A stretch of 64,000 nucleotides of DNA, taken from positions 62,001 to 126,000 of the forward strand of contig DGQP01000009.1 in assembly GCA_002400415.1 (NCBI GenBank), read 5' to 3'. The stretch is from Chitinophagaceae bacterium UBA4411 (GTDB lineage Bacteria > Bacteroidota > Bacteroidia > Chitinophagales > Chitinophagaceae). Below the pieces are notes generated by a model. That model made no database searches. It saw nothing but the letters and a program-made list of their open reading frames with translations, and was not told the origin of the DNA. This document shows, one piece after another, positions 16,931 through 24,617 of this stretch. Both the position numbers and the translations under genes were made by a program. The stretch's first letter is position 1. The number at the start of each line of letters is the position of its first letter.

Positions 16931-18031
16931 ATGGATCCACGGCAAATAATAGAACAATACCAGAAAGCCATCATACAGATTGCCACAAACAGCGGTACCG
17001 GCACCGGCTTTTACCTGAAAGAGTTTGACCTGATCGTTACCAATGATCATGTGGTGGCGGAAAATGCGGAAGTAACCATTGCCGGCAAAGCATTTGATAA
17101 GGTATTAACAAGGGTTTGGTACACCGACCGTAAACATGATCTTGCTTTTCTGGAAGCACCCCGGGGAATTGAATTACCGGAAATACGCCTGGGCCGCTAT
17201 GAAGAAATGAAAGATGGTGATGCCGTTGTGGCGATCGGCCACCCGTATGGTTTGAACTATACTGCCACCCAGGGAGTGATCTCCAAAGTGGACCGCATAC
17301 GTGATGGATTGAAGTTCATTCAAATCGATGCTGCCATTAACCCGGGCAACAGCGGGGGGCCGTTAGTAAATAATAGAGGTGAAGTGATCGGTGTAAACTC
17401 TTTTATTGTAAGAGGTGGTGATAATTTAGGATTTGCATTACCCGTGCTCTACCTGCGGGAAGCCCTGCAGATGTACCAGCCCAGCAAAGGGCAGGCATCC
17501 ACCCGTTGCTTTAGCTGCGGCTACCTTGTTACTGCCGCCAATATTGATGCAGGAAAATATTGCCCGAGTTGTGGAACAGAAGTAAAATTGCCGGAAATAC
17601 CGGAAAAAGAAACGGAACCTGTTGGCACAGCCAAAACAATTGAAGCGATCTTAAAAGAACTGGGTAAAGATGTAAAACTGGCGAGAGAAGGAGCCAACAA
17701 CTGGAGTGTAAAGGAAGGATCTGCAAAGATCAGGATCGTATATAACCCGGAGAATTTTTTTATTGCCGGAGATGCTTATCTCTGCCAGATGCCTTCTGAT
17801 ATCACCCGGATCAAACCGTTGTATCAATACCTGCTGCAGGAAAACTACCGTATGCACGGGCTGACACTTAGTTGTGTAAAACAGAATATTGTGCTCAGTT
17901 GTATAATGTATGATCAGGATATCACTAAAGAAAATGGCGTAACCACTTTCCGCACACTGTTTCAGCAGGCAGATCACTATGATGATTTTTTAAAAAAAGA
18001 ATATAGCTGCACTGACAGGCTGGAAGAATAA
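16931..18031 (+). CDS. Cytoplasmic HtrA-type serine protease with zinc ribbon and YbjN-like tail
   Basis: This is a 366-residue trypsin-fold protease of the S1C (HtrA/Deg) type. The catalytic triad reads His40 (TNDHVV), Asp70 (KHDLAFL) and Ser141 (NPGNSGGPL). There is no signal peptide, unlike DegP/DegQ, and no PDZ domain. Instead a zinc ribbon follows (Cys193, Cys196, Cys211, Cys214). The last 130 residues resemble the YbjN or secretion-chaperone-like fold (LYQYLLQENYRMHGLTL). The protein is therefore probably cytoplasmic and senses or binds clients by the tail. It is the second gene of a pair with the preceding YbjN-like gene. Protease assignment is firm; the architecture is unusual and the role unknown. 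Confidence 0.88.
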   Translation: MDPRQIIEQYQKAIIQIATNSGTGTGFYLKEFDLIVTNDHVVAENAEVTIAGKAFDKVLTRVWYTDRKHDLAFLEAPRGIELPEIRLGRYEEMKDGDAVVAIGHPYGLNYTATQGVISKVDRIRDGLKFIQIDAAINPGNSGGPLVNNRGEVIGVNSFIVRGGDNLGFALPVLYLREALQMYQPSKGQASTRCFSCGYLVTAANIDAGKYCPSCGTEVKLPEIPEKETEPVGTAKTIEAILKELGKDVKLAREGANNWSVKEGSAKIRIVYNPENFFIAGDAYLCQMPSDITRIKPLYQYLLQENYRMHGLTLSCVKQNIVLSCIMYDQDITKENGVTTFRTLFQQADHYDDFLKKEYSCTDRLEE

Positions 18032-18057
18032 ATCATAGCAGCAGGATACTATTTATT

Positions 18058-18065
18058 TAGTTTTG
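18058..18065 (+). promoter_or_regulatory. Possible -7 element of recX
   Basis: TAGTTTTG matches TAnnTTTG exactly and ends 5 bases before the recX ATG. No clear TTTG is seen 19-21 bases upstream. If used, the transcript would start at or near the start codon. recX could also be read through from the protease gene, which ends 39 bases before it. Confidence 0.35.
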
Positions 18066-18070
18066 TACTG

Positions 18071-18538
18071 ATGCTGTACAAAAAACACCTGACCAGAGAA
18101 CAGGCCCTGCAAAAGCTTAAACATTATTGCGGCTACCAGGAACGCTGCCACAGTGAAGTGCAGCAAAAACTCTACGATCTGGGTGTATGGAAAACCGATC
18201 ATGATGAGATTATGGCCAACCTCATCGAAGAGAATTACCTGAACGAAGAACGTTTTGCGATTGCTTTTGCCCGAGGACGGTTCCGGATGAAACACTGGGG
18301 CCGGGTAAAGATTAAATATGAGCTGAAAGGAAAGAAAGTAAGTGATTACTGCATTAAAAAAGCCCTGCAGCAAATTGATGAGGAGGAATACAGGGGGACG
18401 CTAAGAAAACTGGCTGATGAGAAATACGCTGCATTAAAAAGTGAACAATACCTGGTGCGGAAAAAGAAAACAATGGACTATTTGATGAACAAGGGGTTTG
18501 AGGCGGAACTGGTAAAGGCAATCGTGGAAAAAGAATAG
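18071..18538 (+). CDS. recX: RecX regulatory protein
   Basis: RecX binds RecA filaments and inhibits recombinase activity. The 155-residue protein is made of tandem three-helix repeats, with the typical TREQALQKLKHYCGYQERCH start, the block NYLNEERFAIAFARGRFRMKHWG, and KKALQQIDEEEY. recA is not in this window. The gene is downstream of the YbjN/protease pair on the same strand and converges with the ClC gene. The call is firm. Confidence 0.93.
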   Translation: MLYKKHLTREQALQKLKHYCGYQERCHSEVQQKLYDLGVWKTDHDEIMANLIEENYLNEERFAIAFARGRFRMKHWGRVKIKYELKGKKVSDYCIKKALQQIDEEEYRGTLRKLADEKYAALKSEQYLVRKKKTMDYLMNKGFEAELVKAIVEKE

Positions 18539-18556
18539 GCTCCCTGCCTGCCGGGA

Positions 18557-20341
18557 TCAGATTTGTTCATATAAATCACTTTGCCCCGCAAGAATCTCTC
18601 TGTACTTATTGAAAAGTTTTGTTTTGGAAATAAAGCCAACGAATTTCCTTTCTTTGTTTAAAACGGGTAAATACCAGCTTTGGGTAACATCGAATTTCTC
18701 CATTACGGTATGCATATCCTGATCGGTGTACAAAATAGCAGGGGGTTTTTTCAACAGTGCTTTAACGGTCACCTTATCAAATTGTTCCGGTTGAAAAAGT
18801 TTTTGCTTAATGTCATTCAACTCAATAATGCCGGCAAATTTTTCTTTCCCGTCTACTACGGCAAAAATATTTTTCTCACTCTTTTTTATTATATCCACAA
18901 GGTCTCTCAGCGTTTTATCAATGCCGATGCAATTATAGTTGTCCTGCAACATGTCCCCAAGACTAATGGAGGTAAGGATATTTTTTTCCTTTTTATGTGT
19001 AAATATCTGCCCTTCCATGGCCAGTTTTCTTGTCTCCATCGAATAGGGTTCATAAGATTTTACGATAAAGAAGGAAAGGGAAGAAACAATCATCAGCGGA
19101 ATAAACAGCTCATAACCATTGGTTATTTCAGCTATTAAGAAAATGGCTGTTAAAGGGCAGTACATTACGCCGCTCAGCACCCCGGCCATTCCCACTAAAC
19201 TGAAATTCCCTGCCGGTATTTGTATCCAGGGGGTACTGTTTAATAATTTTGAAAAAAAGAAACCCAGGTAAGACCCTGTAAATAAAGAAGGAGCAAAATT
19301 TCCCCCATTTCCTCCTGCACCAATAGTAATTCCTGCTGCAATGGGTTTGAAGAAAACAATTAATGCTGTAAAGGCAACAAGACCCCAGTTTTTGCCCAGC
19401 AGGGAGAATAATGTCGTGTTATCGGAAAAGCTGTCGAAAGAAGCATTCGCTACCAGCTTTACACTATTATAGCCTTCACCAAATAACGGGGGAAAGACAA
19501 AATAGATAGCCAGCAGCAGTAAGCCGCCTGCCATTGCCTTTGTATACATATTCATTTTCCATTGATGGATCCGTTTTTCAGTTCTCTTAAACACCCGGGC
19601 ATAATAAAGGGAAATAAATCCGGCAACGATTCCTAACAGGATATAAAAGGGAACATTCTTATAATCAAAAGTTTGTTTTAAAACAAAATTGAAGAGGGAA
19701 GACTCTGCTAAAATAATTTTTGAGCACAGTGCCCCGACAACAGATGAAATAATCAGGGGGATAAAATAACTGACCACGGTTTCCACAAGTAAAACTTCAA
19801 CTGCAAAAATGACCCCGGCAATCGGGGCATTAAATACTGCAGAAATACCCGCAGCTGCACCACAGGCAATTAATAAAGTGCGTTCCTGGTAATTCAGGTC
19901 GCTGATCCTGGAAACATTTGATCCCACAGCAGAGCCCGTAGCCACAATCGGGGCTTCCAGCCCAACAGAGCCTCCCAGCCCAACAGTAACAGAACTGGTA
20001 ACAACATGGAGGTAAGTATGTTTCAGGGGGATAAAGGAAGATTTGCGGGCAATGGCTTTTAATACCATTGCAATCCCCTTTTCTATTTGCCCGCCAAAAA
20101 AATTCCGGACAATAAATACTGTTATGATCAGGCCGATGGCCGGAAATAATAAGTATGCAAAATTTGAAACAGGTGTTTCGTTAATCCAGCGTTGAATATA
20201 ATGAACCAGCGTTTTAAGCAATACAGCCAAAAGGCCTGAAGAAAGCCCCGTAATTGTGGCAATTACCATAATAAACTGCACACGGCTCAGCTTTGTCCGG
20301 AGAAATTGAATAAGGTACTGGTAAAGTATTTTAATCTTCAT
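18557..20341 (-). CDS. ClC-type chloride channel/transporter with CBS domains
   Basis: This is a 594-residue ClC family protein that moves chloride, often by exchange with protons, across the inner membrane. The motifs are GSVGLEAP with gating glutamate Glu129, GAAAGISAVFNAPIAGVIFAVE, which contains the Glu expected at the proton-transfer site of exchangers, and GGNGGNFAPSLFTG. Both glutamates suggest an exchanger rather than a channel. The C-terminal 150 residues form a CBS pair that may bind nucleotides. It is the last gene of a four-gene minus-strand operon, 40 bases after the NhaD gene. The DNA is more AT-rich than the flanking regions. Confidence 0.93.
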   Translation of the reverse strand: MKIKILYQYLIQFLRTKLSRVQFIMVIATITGLSSGLLAVLLKTLVHYIQRWINETPVSNFAYLLFPAIGLIITVFIVRNFFGGQIEKGIAMVLKAIARKSSFIPLKHTYLHVVTSSVTVGLGGSVGLEAPIVATGSAVGSNVSRISDLNYQERTLLIACGAAAGISAVFNAPIAGVIFAVEVLLVETVVSYFIPLIISSVVGALCSKIILAESSLFNFVLKQTFDYKNVPFYILLGIVAGFISLYYARVFKRTEKRIHQWKMNMYTKAMAGGLLLLAIYFVFPPLFGEGYNSVKLVANASFDSFSDNTTLFSLLGKNWGLVAFTALIVFFKPIAAGITIGAGGNGGNFAPSLFTGSYLGFFFSKLLNSTPWIQIPAGNFSLVGMAGVLSGVMYCPLTAIFLIAEITNGYELFIPLMIVSSLSFFIVKSYEPYSMETRKLAMEGQIFTHKKEKNILTSISLGDMLQDNYNCIGIDKTLRDLVDIIKKSEKNIFAVVDGKEKFAGIIELNDIKQKLFQPEQFDKVTVKALLKKPPAILYTDQDMHTVMEKFDVTQSWYLPVLNKERKFVGFISKTKLFNKYREILAGQSDLYEQI

Positions 20342-20381
20342 TAACCCTTTTAATTATTTTGTTTGCCGTTTAATGGCCCGG

Positions 20382-21656
20382 CTATCCAAACTTCATTTGC
20401 AGCAGAAATACCAATATGCCTGCGGCAAAACCCAATAAGGCCAGCCAGCTGATCTTTTTCAGGTACCACATAAAATCAATCTGCTCGATACCCATTACGG
20501 CCACGCCAGCGGCAGAACCAATTATAATGGCGCTTCCGCCAGTGCCGGTTGTTAGCGCAAGAAATTCCCAAAAAGGATGATCTGTGGCATAAGTTGCTAA
20601 ATCATACATACCCTGTGATGCTGCGACCAGGGGGACATTATCAACGAAAGCAGAAAGCAGCCCCAATGCCGTACCAATCAGGTAATCATTTTTCAGGGTA
20701 GAACTAAGCCAGACCGCAAGCTCTTTCAGTAAACCAAAAGATTGCAGGGCTGACACGGCAAGCAGAATTCCTAAAAAGAACAGGATACTTGGCGTATCTA
20801 CTTTTTGCAGTGCTTTGGCAACTGTAAATCTCTCTGCAATTTCAGGATCCTTACCCTTGTGGATGATAGTTGTAATAACCCACATCAAACCCAGCGCCAG
20901 CAACATGCCCATAAAAGGAGGTAAATGTGTGATTGTTTTGAAAACAGGAACAAAAACTAAAAAACCCATACCCGCAAAAAGAATAATCCGGCTTTCAGTT
21001 TTTTGTTTTGCAGTGGCAGCAGATTCCGGGATCGGATTGAATTTCATTCCCCTGAACCGCCGGGCAACCAGCATAGCCGGGAAGAGGCAGACTACAATGC
21101 TGGGAAGAATCAGTTGTTTCATGATATTGAGGGCTGTGATCTGTCCTCCGATCCAGAGCATCGTTGTGGTTACATCTCCCAACGGAGACCAGGCACCCCC
21201 GGCATTAGCCGCAATAACAATCATTCCGCAAAACCAGAGCTTATGTTCTTTATCAACCAGTAATTTGGCACTGAGCGAGGTCATTACAATAGCAGTGGTC
21301 AGGTTATCCAGCAGGGCGGAAAGAAAAAAAGTAAGGACCGTAATGATGATCAGGAGCTTACTCTTGCTCGTCGTTTTTATTTTTTGTGTAATGATGGAAA
21401 AACCATTGTGTGTATCTATTAACTCTACAATTGTCATGGCCCCTAATAAGAAAAACAGGATAGAAGATATTTCTCCCAAATGATGCAGCAGCTCTTCGCC
21501 GACAGTATGTGTGGAATCACTCTGGAGAATATAGATTGTCCAGCAAAGCACCCCGGTAATTAATGCAGAGGCGGCTTTATTAAGCTTTAGCGGATGTTCA
21601 AAAGCAATGGCGGCATATCCCAGGATAAAAACGATAATTATTAGGGTTGTGATCAT
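20382..21656 (-). CDS. nhaD: NhaD-type Na+/H+ antiporter
   Basis: This is a 424-residue membrane protein of the NhaD group in the ion transporter superfamily. It has 10-12 hydrophobic spans. Marks include the LLGAMTIVELIDTHNGF stretch, LDNLTTAIVM, SPLGDVTTTMLWIGG, and FVDNVPLVAAS with a pair of negatively charged sites typical of NhaD. It should expel Na+ (or Li+) in exchange for H+. The ATG at 21656 is preferred over an in-frame TTG at 21665 because it lies 1 base after the stop of the previous gene, which suggests translational coupling. The product fits the ion-stress theme of the operon. Confidence 0.9.
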   Translation of the reverse strand: MITTLIIIVFILGYAAIAFEHPLKLNKAASALITGVLCWTIYILQSDSTHTVGEELLHHLGEISSILFFLLGAMTIVELIDTHNGFSIITQKIKTTSKSKLLIIITVLTFFLSALLDNLTTAIVMTSLSAKLLVDKEHKLWFCGMIVIAANAGGAWSPLGDVTTTMLWIGGQITALNIMKQLILPSIVVCLFPAMLVARRFRGMKFNPIPESAATAKQKTESRIILFAGMGFLVFVPVFKTITHLPPFMGMLLALGLMWVITTIIHKGKDPEIAERFTVAKALQKVDTPSILFFLGILLAVSALQSFGLLKELAVWLSSTLKNDYLIGTALGLLSAFVDNVPLVAASQGMYDLATYATDHPFWEFLALTTGTGGSAIIIGSAAGVAVMGIEQIDFMWYLKKISWLALLGFAAGILVFLLQMKFG

Positions 21657-21657
21657 C

Positions 21658-23031
21658 TCAGTCAAATATTGGTAATAATAATTTGAAATCAGGTTCTTTT
21701 ATAATGTAATCTGCAACAGAATCCACCAAATGATTAGTGGAACAAAATGATACACCGATACCGGCTTTTCGTATACAGCAAATATCATTTTCACCGTCAC
21801 CAACCACCAGCGTATTTTTTAAATCCACGCCATATTTATCACAGATACTGATCAGGGCATTCAGCTTGCAGTAATCGTGCTTGCACTGGCTTTTTTCATC
21901 TGATAAAAACAAAGACGGGATCTTTACCTCACCCGTAGCCACACTTTTAGAAAACTCCAGCTCGTTGGAAATTGTAAAATCAAATCCGAATTTATTTTTC
22001 AGGTGATTGGTGATGCAATCATAGCTGTCACTGATGATACCTGTAATATACCCTTGCTGCTTTAATTGCTGAACTGCTTCCCGCAGATAAGGAGTTACTT
22101 CAATAGTATCTGTCAGCGTCAACAGATCACCAATACTCTTGCCTTTTAAATGGCGGGCAATCAGTTTGGTCCGTATAAACGGGTTATTGTTATTTGTAAC
22201 AATATCAACAAGTTCTTTTTTAAACCCAAATTGTTCCGCAGCCGTATTAATAAAACTTGCACGCAGGATAGTATTGTCCATGTCAAACATGGCAATTTTT
22301 TTCAGTGACATCAAGCCCTCCCGGATCGCAAACTCCATTTGTTCCCTGATTACCTGGATGTTTTCATAAGTTTCCAGGTTTTGAGCATCCACTTCTTTTG
22401 ATTTCTTCATAATAGTCCTGGCAACTTCCCGGCTCATTTTACCCAATTGTTCCAAAGCCTGCATCCTGTTTTCAATATTTCCGATACTAACCTCAGATAT
22501 TCTGGCTCCTAAATTGTGCATGTCCATCAATATGCCGATGTCAACACCATAACCATCTTCAAACTCGCATTTGGAAAATAAACTCTTTTTCCCTGCAATC
22601 ATGCCGCTCAGCGGTTGCTGAAAATTAGGAAAAGCGGGGTTCAGGATAGAAAGTAAGGGCTTAGCCACTAATTCCGTAACCCTTCCGGCCTGTCTTGTAA
22701 AATAAGATTTTACAAAATCAGCTTCATTATTTAACAAGGGGGTGGTAAGAACTTCAACAACGTTGTCGGGATACGTTATTATATCAGCGTCAAGAAATGA
22801 AATTATTTCATTCTTTGCCACTAATATACCATCCTTCATTGATGCGCCTTTTCCCAATTTAGTGCTGGTAATCACGGTAGCTCCTTCTTTTCTCGCCTCT
22901 TCCACCGTACCATCCATAGACTTATCATCTACTACAATTACTTCTGTAACATGATTTGAATTATTAGCCAGGCGTACTACCTGCCGGATAGTTTTTTCCT
23001 CGTTTAATGCAGGAATAATAACGGTAATCAT
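21658..23031 (-). CDS. Fused glycosyltransferase (GpgS-like) and HAD phosphatase
   Basis: This 457-residue protein joins two enzymes. Residues 1-215 form a GT-A glycosyltransferase: IIPALNEEKTI, the nucleotide-sugar site VVDDKSMD, GKGASMKDG, and DAD at 81-83. The pattern is closest to glucosyl- or mannosyl-3-phosphoglycerate synthases. Residues 243-457 form a HAD-IB phosphatase with Asp250 and Asp252 in FDMDNTIL, the second-motif Ser in ISDSYD, and VGDGENDI, similar to SerB. Fusion of a synthase and a phosphatase would make the glycosylglycerate-type compatible solute directly. This reaction is inferred, not seen. It starts in a TAATG overlap with the DUF389 stop. Fusion is certain; the substrate is not. 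Confidence 0.82.
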   Translation of the reverse strand: MITVIIPALNEEKTIRQVVRLANNSNHVTEVIVVDDKSMDGTVEEARKEGATVITSTKLGKGASMKDGILVAKNEIISFLDADIITYPDNVVEVLTTPLLNNEADFVKSYFTRQAGRVTELVAKPLLSILNPAFPNFQQPLSGMIAGKKSLFSKCEFEDGYGVDIGILMDMHNLGARISEVSIGNIENRMQALEQLGKMSREVARTIMKKSKEVDAQNLETYENIQVIREQMEFAIREGLMSLKKIAMFDMDNTILRASFINTAAEQFGFKKELVDIVTNNNNPFIRTKLIARHLKGKSIGDLLTLTDTIEVTPYLREAVQQLKQQGYITGIISDSYDCITNHLKNKFGFDFTISNELEFSKSVATGEVKIPSLFLSDEKSQCKHDYCKLNALISICDKYGVDLKNTLVVGDGENDICCIRKAGIGVSFCSTNHLVDSVADYIIKEPDFKLLLPIFD

Positions 23032-24335
23032 TATTGAAAAATTAAATTAATGTTTTGTTGTGCCAACCTGACTTTCAGCCAATTTTCTATTTTCGATTTT
23101 TCGTTGCCGGAAAGCCGGCCAGATAAGGTTAGCAAAACAAGGAATGTTTGTTTAGAGCCTGCACTGTCACTAAGTATATAGGATGGTTGCAAAATAGCGT
23201 TTTTTAAAACAGGATACTGCGCTTTTAATTCAGAATAAATTTGTGTGCTTATTTTTTGCTGGTTATTAATACTATCCAGTGTTAATTGAAGCAGCTTTTC
23301 TTGCTTTTCTTTGTCTTCCAGGGCCCGTGTTAATTGGGTAAGCTGTTCGTTTTCTATAGTATTATTATCTGCCAGGTAAGCGAATCCCTGCTTTATTTCT
23401 AATGATGCAGTTTGTAAGTTATATTTTTGTAGCTGGTTCTTAAGCAATTCTATTTCTCCGGTGGTTATTTCCTTGCCACCAAATACCAGCGAGATCCTCC
23501 TCTCCTTGGCGTCAATCTTTGTATTTAATAAATAGTCGTTGGGAAAATGGGCTTCATAAGTTATAAACCTGTTTGCATTTTTGGTAAAGCGGTCCTGCTG
23601 CACCATATCATAGCCAAAATAAATACTGGGAAGCAACGTAATCAGCACAACTGCCCAAACAATCCGCTGTGCCACTTTTTCAGCTTTTTCATTTTGCAGG
23701 TGTTTATAAGGGAAGTGTAAGAGCCGGACAATGATAAAAGCAGCCAGTGCAATAAAAACGGTGTTAATAATAAATAAATAAAAAGCGCCAATAAAAAAAC
23801 CAAATTGAAAGGTGGCAAGCCCATAACCCGCCGTACAGAGCGGCGGCATCAATGCGGTGGCAATCGCCACGCCGGGAATTACATTTCCTTTGTGTTTACT
23901 CGATGTGGCCAGGGTGCCGGCAAATCCTCCGAATAAGGCAATCAGTACATCATAAATTGTGGGGGAAGTTCTTGCCAATATTTCAGAGTGTGCTTCATTT
24001 AATGGAGAAATCAGGAAAAAAATAGTCGATGTGGTTAATGCAACACCTGCAGCAATCAGGAAATTGTAGATCGCTTTACGAATTAATGGAACATCATTAA
24101 TGCCTATACCCAAACCCATTCCCATGATAGGACCCATTAAAGGGGAGATGAGCATAGCGCCAATAATAACTGCTGGTGAGTTGAGATTTAATCCCAGGGA
24201 GGCCACGAAAATAGCAAAAATGAGTACCCACAAATTAGTACCACGAAAAACCACTCCGTTCTCAATATTCTCAATTACAGTTTGCAGTTCTTCTTTTTCA
24301 GCGTTGAGTTTAAACTTGTCAAAAAAAGTATTCAA
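23031..24335 (-). CDS. DUF389 family membrane protein
   Basis: This is a 434-residue protein with a DUF389 core of about six hydrophobic segments. The characteristic part is PAVIIGAMLISPLMGPIMGMGLG, read here in pieces, and GVAIATALMPPLCTAGYGLA. The last 200 residues are soluble and contain a helical coil-like stretch. DUF389 proteins are found next to ion-transport genes, but the function is not established. The start is a TTG with an AGGAG box immediately upstream; the next in-frame Met is inside the membrane core, so this start is preferred. It is the first gene of the operon and its stop overlaps the next start. Confidence 0.85.
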   Translation of the reverse strand: MNTFFDKFKLNAEKEELQTVIENIENGVVFRGTNLWVLIFAIFVASLGLNLNSPAVIIGAMLISPLMGPIMGMGLGIGINDVPLIRKAIYNFLIAAGVALTTSTIFFLISPLNEAHSEILARTSPTIYDVLIALFGGFAGTLATSSKHKGNVIPGVAIATALMPPLCTAGYGLATFQFGFFIGAFYLFIINTVFIALAAFIIVRLLHFPYKHLQNEKAEKVAQRIVWAVVLITLLPSIYFGYDMVQQDRFTKNANRFITYEAHFPNDYLLNTKIDAKERRISLVFGGKEITTGEIELLKNQLQKYNLQTASLEIKQGFAYLADNNTIENEQLTQLTRALEDKEKQEKLLQLTLDSINNQQKISTQIYSELKAQYPVLKNAILQPSYILSDSAGSKQTFLVLLTLSGRLSGNEKSKIENWLKVRLAQQNINLIFQ

Positions 24336-24617
24336 GCTCCTGTTGTTTATATTATGGTATAATCATCTTCAAAGTTAAGCCATAATAAATAGTTGATTTT
24401 TTGCACTGTTCTGCTGCTGTTCCCGCCGGACGTTTATTACCAGGATACGTATTCTCCCGGAAAGAATGTAAAACATCCGCTTTCATTTTTATTGTTAAGA
24501 ACATTGATAAAAAACTACCCTATTCTGAACATATCAATATTCATGGTAAAATGAACGCCGGAGTTTGTTGCAAGTTCTTAGCCTTTCTTTATTGGCTATG
24601 GGCAAAAAAAAGTGATA
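24336..24617. other. Gap of 282 bases between DUF389 and kinase genes
   Basis: This AT-rich stretch should hold the promoter of the DUF389 operon near its left end and the 3' untranslated part of the kinase gene's opposite side at its right end. A 78-residue plus-strand frame here has no coding character. No terminator, RNA gene or repeat was seen. Confidence 0.5.

Noticed and set aside
20815..21483. A 222-codon plus-strand open frame
   Set aside because: It is antisense to nhaD and has no recognisable motifs; it mirrors the membrane-protein codon use.
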